Positions 1 to 5,712 of a stretch of DNA of 13,824 bases are shown here, piece by piece. Positions within the stretch are counted from its first letter, which is position 1. Each line of letters opens with the position of its first letter. A program made the position numbers and the translations under genes. Origin of the DNA: an uncultured Fimbriimonadales bacterium (GTDB lineage Bacteria > Armatimonadota > Fimbriimonadia > Fimbriimonadales > GBS-DC); assembly GCA_937925775.1 (NCBI GenBank), contig CALAMM010000106.1:1-13824 (forward strand), written 5' to 3'. Below the pieces are notes generated by a model. It saw nothing but the letters and a program-made list of their open reading frames with translations, made no database searches and was not told the DNA's origin.

Positions 1-2
1 CC

Positions 3-314
3 ACAGGCGCGAAAACAGTCTGGGAACTCGCGCCCGAACTCGCCGCGCCCGGCGGCAAAGTGCTGCTCTACAGCGGGCTGGCGAAGGGCGAGACCGTGCA
101 GGTGCTCGCCGAACGCTGGCACTACGACGAGCTGACCCTCCTGGGCAGCTTCCACTTTACCACACAAGACGCCCTGAACGCCCTGCAACGCCTCCAGCAG
201 CACGAGTTCGCCGTCGAACGCCTAATCACCGACACGCGCCCCCTGAGCGAACTCGTGCAGGTGTTCGAAGCGTTAGACCGCGGCGAGGGAATCAAGTACG
301 CGATTGTGCCCTGA
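3..314 (+). CDS. Zinc-type (MDR) alcohol/polyol dehydrogenase, 3' end only
   Basis: C-terminal ~103 residues of a medium-chain dehydrogenase/reductase; the 5' part lies left of the window, and the first complete in-frame codon is at 3. Visible is the end of the Rossmann NAD(P)-binding half (TGAKTVWELAPELAAPGGKV then LLYSGLAKGE, the usual 'l..GG.vvl.G' strand) followed by the typical tail 'ltllGSFhf...al..L', 'LITDTRPLSELVQVFEALDRGEGIKYAIVP', where the final 'g.giK.vi.p' is the family's normal C-terminus. The catalytic zinc ligands would be in the missing N-terminal half, so substrate cannot be inferred; threonine/sorbitol dehydrogenase-like enzymes are closest by eye. The stop codon lies inside the proposed -35 element of the next gene, so the two are probably separate transcription units. 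Confidence 0.85.
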   Translation, partial: TGAKTVWELAPELAAPGGKVLLYSGLAKGETVQVLAERWHYDELTLLGSFHFTTQDALNALQRLQQHEFAVERLITDTRPLSELVQVFEALDRGEGIKYAIVP

Positions 315-338
315 CGGCGTTCACGCGCATGCTATAAT
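311..338 (+). promoter_or_regulatory. Sigma-70-type promoter for the homogentisate-dioxygenase-like gene
   Basis: A perfect -10 box TATAAT lies at 333-338. A weak -35 candidate CTGACG is at 311-316 with a 16-bp spacer, overlapping the stop codon of the upstream dehydrogenase. Transcription would start near 345 and give a leader of about 25 nt that contains the Shine-Dalgarno AGGGAGGT (about 354-361) ahead of the ATG at 370. The -10 is convincing; the -35 is only 4/6. Confidence 0.6.
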
Positions 339-369
339 TTGCCATCACATCATAGGGAGGTAATCCACG

Positions 370-1569
370 ATGCCGTGGTATGTACGCATGGGACAGTTGC
401 CGCCCAAGCGGCATATCCAGTTCCGCCGTCCTGACGGCGGGCTGTATGCCGAAGAGGTGCTGGGCACGGAAGGCTTTTCGGGTATCCAGTCGATCTTGTA
501 TCACTACTATCCGCCAACGCGCGTGAAGGAGTTCCACACCTGTTATGAGCGGCGCATCGAGCCGCTGGACGAGCCGATTCTTCAGCATCGCCACTTCCGC
601 ACAGGCGAGATGCCCCCCTCCGGCGACGCGATTACAGGGCGCGTGGAACTGATGTTCAACGAAAATGTCATCTTCTCCGTGTCGCGCCCGATTGAGCAGA
701 TGGACTACTTCTATAAAAACGCGGACGGCGACGACCTGATTTTCGTGCATGAAGGTTCGGGCAAGCTGGAGTCGCAGTTTGGGCATCTGCGCTTCCGCGA
801 AGGCGACTATCTGGTTATTCCGCACGGCACGATTTGGCGACTCGTGTTCGACGCCCTACCCGCCAAGCTCGTGTGGATTGAAGCCATCGGCGGGCAGATT
901 GAGACGCCCAAGCGCTATCGCAACGCCTACGGGCAGCTGATGGAGCATTCCCCCTTCTGCGAGCGGGACATCCGCACGCCCGAAGAGCTGGAGACGCGCA
1001 CGGATATCGGCGATTTTGAGGTGCGCATCCACAGGCGCGGGCGCGTCTACGCCTACCACTACGAGCATCACCCCTTCGATGTGGTGGGCTGGGACGGCTA
1101 TCTGTACCCGTGGGCGTTCAACATCCACGACTTTGAACCCATCACAGGGCGAATCCATATGCCTCCGCCCATCCACCAGACCTTTGAAGGGCCAGGCTTC
1201 GTTGTCTGCTCCTTCTGCCCGCGTATGTTGGACTACCACCCGCAGGCGATTCCCGTGCCCTACAACCACAGCAACCTCGATAGCGATGAGGTGCTGTATT
1301 ATGTGAACAAGAAGTTCGGTAGTCGGCGCGGGATTGAGGTCGGCTCGATTACGCTGCACCCGTCGGGCATTCCGCACGGACCGCAGCCGGGCGCTGTGGA
1401 GGCGAGCCTGGGCGCTACCTACACCGAAGAGCTGGCGGTGATGATGGACACCTTCCGCCCGCTGCAGGTAACAAAAGCCGCGCTGGAGTACGAAGACGCC
1501 AACTACCCCTTCTCGTGGCTGGGCGCACCAATCCAGCCTGACCCATCGGGCAAGACGGATACTTGGTGA
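370..1569 (+). CDS. Homogentisate 1,2-dioxygenase-like cupin dioxygenase
   Basis: 399-residue protein of the homogentisate 1,2-dioxygenase (HmgA/HGD) fold family: iron(II) cupin enzymes that open the homogentisate ring to maleylacetoacetate in tyrosine/phenylalanine breakdown. An N-terminal cupin-like half (about 90-180, 'DLIFVHEGSGKLES', 'REGDYLVIPHGTIWRL') is followed by a C-terminal half with the presumed metal site: His300 in PYNHSNLDSDEVLYY, Glu307, and His336 in LHPSGIPHGPQPG. These correspond to the His-Glu-His iron ligands of HGD. The spacing from His300 to Glu307 is seven, versus six in the human enzyme, so this belongs to the 'NHSN...DEV' branch and homogentisate is not certain as substrate. 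At 399 residues it is somewhat shorter than classical HGDs (about 430-445). Start ATG at 370 has a strong SD. No other tyrosine-degradation genes are nearby; the next gene lies 53 bp downstream on the same strand. Confidence 0.82.
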   Translation: MPWYVRMGQLPPKRHIQFRRPDGGLYAEEVLGTEGFSGIQSILYHYYPPTRVKEFHTCYERRIEPLDEPILQHRHFRTGEMPPSGDAITGRVELMFNENVIFSVSRPIEQMDYFYKNADGDDLIFVHEGSGKLESQFGHLRFREGDYLVIPHGTIWRLVFDALPAKLVWIEAIGGQIETPKRYRNAYGQLMEHSPFCERDIRTPEELETRTDIGDFEVRIHRRGRVYAYHYEHHPFDVVGWDGYLYPWAFNIHDFEPITGRIHMPPPIHQTFEGPGFVVCSFCPRMLDYHPQAIPVPYNHSNLDSDEVLYYVNKKFGSRRGIEVGSITLHPSGIPHGPQPGAVEASLGATYTEELAVMMDTFRPLQVTKAALEYEDANYPFSWLGAPIQPDPSGKTDTW

Positions 1570-1622
1570 AGCGCGCCGAATCGCCGACCGTCGGCTCAGC
1601 GCGACGGAGGTATTAATAGGCT

Positions 1623-1970
1623 ATGACGCCTCTGAAACCGCGTCAGGAGGCGTTCTATCGGCGTGTGGTGGAGCTGTACCGCGCGGCGGGGATGACCCCC
1701 CCGTCGGTGCGGATGGCGTCGCACCTGATCGGCGCGCCGCCCGACGCGATACGCGCCATGCTCCGAATCGGCGTCGAGCGCGGCGAGATTACCGACGCGG
1801 GCGAGGGGATCTATTTCGCGACGGAAACCCTGCGACGCCTCGCGGAACAGCTCAAACCCTTGCCCCAGCCCGTGAAGGTAGCCCAAGTGCGCGACCTCAC
1901 AGGCAGCTCGCGTCGGTACGCAGCCGCCGCGCTACGCGCCCTGCGCACACAAGAAGGGATGAACCCGTGA
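1623..1970 (+). CDS. Stand-alone SelB C-terminal-like tandem winged-helix protein
   Basis: 115-residue protein that reads like the last two winged-helix domains of the selenocysteine-specific elongation factor SelB. Residues about 8-68 ('RRVVELYRAAGMTPPS...', 'LRIGVERGEITDAGEGIYFATETL') resemble WH3; 69-115 with 'VKVAQVRDLTGSSRRYAAAALRAL' resembles WH4, whose family signature is 'v.efRd.lg.SRKya.plLeylD'. In SelB these domains bind the SECIS hairpin of selenoprotein mRNAs; here the GTPase and translation-factor domains are absent. An in-frame TAG at 1617-1619 shows the ORF is not simply a continued larger gene; a GGAGGT motif at about 1605-1610 supports the ATG at 1623. The protein stops at a TGA (1968-1970) where SelB normally continues 'TRR.GD.R'; the codons after the TGA read GDSAM. 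It could be an RNA- or DNA-binding module, or a selB remnant with a late nonsense change. Confidence 0.62.
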   Translation: MTPLKPRQEAFYRRVVELYRAAGMTPPSVRMASHLIGAPPDAIRAMLRIGVERGEITDAGEGIYFATETLRRLAEQLKPLPQPVKVAQVRDLTGSSRRYAAAALRALRTQEGMNP

Positions 1971-2085
1971 GGCGACAGCGCCATGCAAAGCCCCACTCAG
2001 AACCCCGTTCAGACACTCAAAGCCCCGTGGAAGCAGGGCATAACGGCAGGAACCGACCTCCTTCAGGCGAAACACTAATCCCGCC

Positions 2086-3543
2086 ATGAGACCGAACGCG
2101 AAGTGGGGTTTACTCGGCTTGGGGATTGTAATCCTCGCCCTGCTGCTGGCGCAGTGGTTCAGGATGGGCGATTCGAACCGTGTTGTTCTGCTCAAAGACG
2201 GTTCAACCCTGCGCTTGCTCAAAATCACTCGTGGCAAAACGCACGGCTACACCCCTCCTCTTTGGCGGAAATGGCTCGAACGGTTCGGATGGGCCGAGCC
2301 CTATCAAGGTGCAGTAGGTATATGCCGGACCCCCCAGCGAGAGATGTGGGTATGGTTGCGTCGGAGGCTCCCATCGCCTAACCCAAACCCTTGGGTAATT
2401 CCCCTCTTGCCTGTGCGCCTGGTGGACTCTCAGGGCGCGTATCTTCCTGTAAAGGTCGAGTATTCCACTATTTTGCGGAACTCGCGGGAAACGATTTTTG
2501 CCGTGCGCCTTCCCCGATTGCCCTCCTCCGAGCGTCAGGTCTGGCTGGAGTTTCTTGACAAGGACCAGCGCCACCGTATTCCTGTCCCGCCACCCTATTT
2601 AGGGAGTACCGCGCCTTCTCCGCTGATGCAGCCACAGCCCCTCCCAGTGCAACTCAAGATTCAAGAGTTCGAATTCGAACTGCAGAAACTGGCAATCGTC
2701 GACGGAGGCGCGTGGATCCTTGAAGACATCGAGTATCCCCTTCTCCAAATAGAGCCGCGTGTACGGTTCAGCGAGAACGGTAGACCCTCTGACAACTGGG
2801 TCATCGAAGACTACTGGTTCGAGGACCCCTACGGCAACCGCTATTCTCCTACTCTGCCACCGCCATGGCATTACCCCTACTGGCTATTCTGCGCAACGGT
2901 GTATCCGTCTTATAAGGCGTCTTCGATCTCGCCGCGAGCGTGGCGCTCCTCGTGGATTTCCCGACGACGAGGTGCAGACACGCCAATCAACGAAACAATC
3001 AATCGAGCAGGGACTACGCTCGAACTGCTGGGCGTGTTCGAGTACCCTCAGTTCACTCTCCAAGTTGACCCCACGCTCCCTAATAAATATCGCGTCCTCT
3101 CGCACAGCCGCGCTCAGCAAACCCATCAGCGGAGTTCTGAGTACGGAGGGATATCCGATGTTGGGAAAGATAGGTGGCAAGTGCGCATGGGAACGCCACT
3201 TCTCATCTTGCGAATCAATTTGCCGCTGACAGGCAGTTGGTCTTGGAAACTCGGTAAAGATGGCGCGTTTATCTTCAAAGACCAAGCGTTCCATATCTTC
3301 CTACAAGACGAACGCGGACGGCTACACAGAGCCTCCGTCACTGTTGCCGAGGAAAGTGGCAACTACGACTCTTATGTGATTTTTGCGGAACTCGACCCTC
3401 GGGCGCTCGACAGCGGACGCTTTCGGGTGATTGTAGATGCCCATCCGCCCCGAACGATACGCATCCCGATAGCGCCACTGGACAAAGAGCAGGTGCTAAA
3501 AGTGTGCTCGCCGCAGAGCAGGCGTCGCTCAATCCTGCGTTGA
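2086..3543 (+). CDS. Unrecognised membrane-anchored/exported protein, possibly with an internal frame-shifted patch
   Basis: 485 residues, function not recognised. The N-terminus has a short basic start (MRPNAK) and one hydrophobic segment (about 8-25, WGLLGLGIVILALLLAQW), so it is probably a single-pass protein with an extracytoplasmic body. The segment 'VVLLKDGSTLRLLKITRGKTHGY' (about 33-55) resembles a 'DGt.l.l..vtyGk.H' element seen in uncharacterised proteins of Planctomycetes-like and related bacteria. The rest looks beta-rich with polar loops; no enzymatic motif was found. Residues about 278-295 (ASSISPRAWRSSWISRRR) are out of character: strongly basic and Ser/Trp rich, while another frame over the same bases gives a normal-looking hydrophobic stretch (see findings). 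The start is chosen because it gives the membrane segment; no Shine-Dalgarno is visible. It lies 115 bp after the SelB-like gene; that gap holds no recognisable element. Confidence 0.6.
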   Translation: MRPNAKWGLLGLGIVILALLLAQWFRMGDSNRVVLLKDGSTLRLLKITRGKTHGYTPPLWRKWLERFGWAEPYQGAVGICRTPQREMWVWLRRRLPSPNPNPWVIPLLPVRLVDSQGAYLPVKVEYSTILRNSRETIFAVRLPRLPSSERQVWLEFLDKDQRHRIPVPPPYLGSTAPSPLMQPQPLPVQLKIQEFEFELQKLAIVDGGAWILEDIEYPLLQIEPRVRFSENGRPSDNWVIEDYWFEDPYGNRYSPTLPPPWHYPYWLFCATVYPSYKASSISPRAWRSSWISRRRGADTPINETINRAGTTLELLGVFEYPQFTLQVDPTLPNKYRVLSHSRAQQTHQRSSEYGGISDVGKDRWQVRMGTPLLILRINLPLTGSWSWKLGKDGAFIFKDQAFHIFLQDERGRLHRASVTVAEESGNYDSYVIFAELDPRALDSGRFRVIVDAHPPRTIRIPIAPLDKEQVLKVCSPQSRRRSILR

Positions 3544-3604
3544 CCACGCTTTGGGTACTCTTAAAGAGGGTGAAAGCACGGCTATGCGCCGACATTGCGG
3601 TATA

Positions 3605-3619
3605 TTCCTATAATAGGGA
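3605..3619 (+). promoter_or_regulatory. -10 box of the TetR gene inside a palindrome (candidate autoregulatory operator)
   Basis: TATAAT at 3609-3614 sits within the perfect 11-bp palindrome CCTATAATAGG (3607-3617); allowing one mismatched pair it extends to 15 bp (3605-3619). No good -35 is visible at 16-18 bp upstream. Transcription would start near 3621, about 13 nt before the ATG at 3634. TetR repressors commonly bind palindromes over their own promoter, so autorepression is a reasonable inference, not shown. Confidence 0.45.
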
Positions 3620-3633
3620 GAGGCGACCGAACG

Positions 3634-4248
3634 ATGGCAAAACGCACGGAACGACAGGAGGCGCGACGCGAGCAAATCCTCAACGGCGCGGCGCGTGTGT
3701 TCTCGAAAAAGGGCTACCACGCCAGCACCGTCGATGAAATCGCGAAAGAGTTGGGGCTAACCAAAGCCAGCATCTACTACTATGTGTCCGACAAGAGCGA
3801 CCTGCTCTATCAGCTTTACAAGCGCGCGATGACGATGCTGCTGGAGTCGCAGGCGGAGATTATGGCGCGTCCAGACCCGCCCGACGCGAAGCTGCGCGCG
3901 ATGATTGAAGAGTATGTGCGTATCGTGGGCGGCGCGACGGCGATGTATAGCGTGGTGGTGCTACGCGAGCATCACGCCTTGCCCCCGCGCAAGCGCAAAG
4001 AGATTATCGCCATGCGCGACCAGTACGAGCAAGCTTACCAGCAGTGCATCCGGGAAGGCATCGAGCAGGGCGTGTTCGAGGCGGCGGATGTGAAGATGGC
4101 GTCGTATGTTGTGCTGGGCGCGCTCAACTGGATTCCGAACTGGTACAATCCGCGCGGCACGCTGAGCAAGGAGCAGATAGGGCGCATGTTCGCTGAGCAG
4201 CTTATTCGCGGCTTGCTCAAGCAACACACTACTCCATCCGAACCGTGA
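3634..4248 (+). CDS. TetR/AcrR-family transcriptional regulator
   Basis: 204-residue one-component repressor. The N-terminal helix-turn-helix domain is classic: 'REQILNGAARVFSKKGYHASTVDEIAKELGLTKASIYYYVSDKSDLLYQLY' spans about 12-62, with the recognition helix near 43-49. The C-terminal ligand/dimer domain (about 70-200), ending 'VLGALNWIPNWYNPRGTLSKEQIGRMFAEQLIRGLL', resembles the KstR2/FadR-type regulators that respond to acyl-CoA or related lipophilic ligands; this is an eye match only. ATG at 3634 (MAKRTERQ) is preferred over an upstream in-frame ATG at 3595 because the longer form adds 13 residues that overlap the promoter. The 3' end overlaps the convergent vWA lipoprotein gene by 20 bp. 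Target genes cannot be deduced; no acyl-CoA metabolism genes are adjacent. Confidence 0.9.
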   Translation: MAKRTERQEARREQILNGAARVFSKKGYHASTVDEIAKELGLTKASIYYYVSDKSDLLYQLYKRAMTMLLESQAEIMARPDPPDAKLRAMIEEYVRIVGGATAMYSVVVLREHHALPPRKRKEIIAMRDQYEQAYQQCIREGIEQGVFEAADVKMASYVVLGALNWIPNWYNPRGTLSKEQIGRMFAEQLIRGLLKQHTTPSEP

Positions 4249-5209
4249 CCGTGCGCGCCTTGCCACCAGTCGCCTGGATCCGCAGGGTCAGCTGCTCGCC
4301 TCTACGGAACCCGCCCGCTTTACGCACACGCAGGTGCATCTTATAGCACGGCGCGTACTCCAGCGTGTCCAGCACCTCGCCGAACGCCTCGCGCAAGTCC
4401 TGCGCCTGCTCGACGGCGATCACACGACCGCCCGTGGCGTTCGCCAGATATTCCAGCGTCTGACGCACCGCCGCGTACTCTAAGATGGTCTGCTCGTTGC
4501 CCAGCAGCACGAAAATGAGCTTCACCCGATGCGCCTGCGCGACCTGCAGCGCGTCCTGATGCGTGCGCGACACAACGAAATCAGGAACATCGTTCTGCCC
4601 GTCCGTGAACAAAATCACCCAGCGTTCGCGTTCGCTCGGCTCGTTCGCCAAGAACCGGGGGATTGCGTCGGTGAGCGTGTTCCACAGCGGCGTGCCGTGC
4701 ATCGAGAAGCGGCTTCCACGCAGATAGCCCAGCGCCTCGATAAGTTGTCGTTTGCTACTGCCCATCGGTGCGCGGATGTCGTAGTCGGCATAAACAAGGT
4801 CCAGCGAGGCGAAGTTCACCAGCCCCAGCCGCGCGTCGTTGGGGAGGTCATTAATCAGCTGCTCACCTGCAGGAAAACGCCGATGCTCTGGATCCGTATC
4901 CGCTAATGAGGACGACTGATCCCAGGCAATCAGAATGCTGAGCGGGCGGTTCCGCTGGGGGCGCCGCGCTTTCCCCTCCTTCCACCCGACAAGCTCCACC
5001 GCGACCTTCGGGTCATCACAGCGGACGGTGAACGCGCTCAGGTCTGGGTTTTGCAGATGCGGCGCGTCCGCTTTGAAATAGTCTGCCCGAACCACCCGCG
5101 TATCGGACGGCAACGCCTGCGCCTCAAGGCGATCAACCCGATACTTTGGCGCACAGCCCGCAAGCAGTGCCAGCACAATCCCCAGAGCAGCTTGGCGCAT
5201 ACGCTTCAC
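4229..5209 (-). CDS. vWA-domain lipoprotein with intact MIDAS
   Basis: 326 residues. An N-terminal signal with lipobox LLAGC (Cys19) predicts lipidation and membrane anchoring outside the cytoplasm. A von Willebrand factor A domain covers about 88-290: the beta strand 'PLSILIAWDQSSS' gives the metal-ion-dependent adhesion site DxSxS (Asp97, Ser99, Ser101), with Thr173 in 'MHGTPLWNTL' and Asp203 in 'VILFTDGQND' completing it. The family typically mediates Mg2+-dependent protein contacts. A C-terminal 'YKMHLRVRKAGGFRRGEQLTLRIQATGGKARTVTVR' (about 290-326) looks like a small beta-sandwich add-on. GTG at 5209 is favoured over ATG at 5200 because a GGAGG motif lies 7 nt before the GTG. It overlaps tetR by 20 bp (tail to tail) and diverges from smpB. 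It may work with the vWA/DUF2135 operon on the other side of smpB (inference). Confidence 0.88.
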   Translation of the reverse strand: MKRMRQAALGIVLALLAGCAPKYRVDRLEAQALPSDTRVVRADYFKADAPHLQNPDLSAFTVRCDDPKVAVELVGWKEGKARRPQRNRPLSILIAWDQSSSLADTDPEHRRFPAGEQLINDLPNDARLGLVNFASLDLVYADYDIRAPMGSSKRQLIEALGYLRGSRFSMHGTPLWNTLTDAIPRFLANEPSERERWVILFTDGQNDVPDFVVSRTHQDALQVAQAHRVKLIFVLLGNEQTILEYAAVRQTLEYLANATGGRVIAVEQAQDLREAFGEVLDTLEYAPCYKMHLRVRKAGGFRRGEQLTLRIQATGGKARTVTVRME

Positions 5210-5234
5210 TCTCTCCCCCTCCAGACAGTATAAT
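5205..5234. promoter_or_regulatory. Interleaved divergent promoters of smpB and the vWA lipoprotein gene
   Basis: On + the smpB -10 TATAAT is at 5229-5234, with a weak -35 TTCACT at 5205-5210 (18-bp spacer). The predicted start is at about 5241, right at the smpB ATG (5242), so the smpB mRNA would be leaderless. On - the sequence TATACT (complement of 5227-5232) can serve as -10 for the vWA gene, with transcription from about 5220 and a leader that is almost only the Shine-Dalgarno (complement of about 5216-5222). The two -10 boxes overlap by four bases, so the two polymerases could not bind at once. Confidence 0.5.
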
Positions 5235-5241
5235 TTACCCG

Positions 5242-5712
5242 ATGGCGAAGCAATCGGAAGGCGGTATCAAAATCATCACCACGAACCGCAAAGCGTACCA
5301 CGATTACCATGTGGAAGATACGATTGAGGCGGGGATGGTGCTTACGGGTTCGGAGGTGAAGAGTGTGGCAGCAGGCAAAGTAAGCCTGACTGACGCCTAT
5401 TGTCGCGTGGAGAACGGCGAAATGTGGGTTCAGAACCTGCACATCGCGCCCTACGAGAACGCGGGCTACGCCCAACACGAGCCGCGCCGCAAACGCAAAC
5501 TGCTCCTGCATAAGTGGGAAATCGAACGCCTGCGCGGGAAGACCGAACAGAAAGGCTACACCCTTGTCCCCCTCAAGCTCTATTTTCGCAACGGTAAGGC
5601 GAAACTGGAAATCGGGCTGGTGCGCGGCAAGCGCCAGTATGATAAGCGCGAGGCTATCAAGCGCAAGGATATCGAACGCGAGTTACAGCGCGAGTTGGGG
5701 CGGGGCAGCTAA
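5242..5712 (+). CDS. smpB: SsrA (tmRNA)-binding protein SmpB
   Basis: 156 residues, normal SmpB length. It binds tmRNA and brings it to stalled ribosomes for trans-translation. Diagnostic stretches are 'TTNRKAYHDYHVEDTIEAG' followed by 'MVLTGSEVKSVAAGKVSLTDAY' (about 13-52), the OB-barrel 'MWVQNLHIAPYENA' and the basic C-terminal tail 'RGKRQYDKREAIKRKDIERE' (about 127-147) that enters the mRNA channel. The ATG at 5242 gives the standard start of the family; an in-frame upstream extension from 5146 would read through the vWA gene's promoter and signal-peptide region and is rejected. A TATAAT ends 7 bp before the ATG and no SD is present, so a leaderless mRNA is likely. The stop overlaps the convergent DUF2135 gene by 4 bp. 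No tmRNA (ssrA) gene was seen in the window. Confidence 0.97.
   Translation: MAKQSEGGIKIITTNRKAYHDYHVEDTIEAGMVLTGSEVKSVAAGKVSLTDAYCRVENGEMWVQNLHIAPYENAGYAQHEPRRKRKLLLHKWEIERLRGKTEQKGYTLVPLKLYFRNGKAKLEIGLVRGKRQYDKREAIKRKDIERELQRELGRGS

Noticed and set aside
292..825. 177-codon and 173-codon open frames antisense to the dioxygenase gene (292-825 and 856-1377, - strand)
   Set aside because: They are shadows of a clearly coding gene on the opposite strand with full domain matches.
1571..1602. Hairpin GCCGA-CCG-TCGGC (1583-1595) with outer GCGC pairing as a terminator after the dioxygenase gene
   Set aside because: No T-run follows, and the Shine-Dalgarno of the next gene starts directly after it; at most a small RNA structure, so not listed as a terminator.
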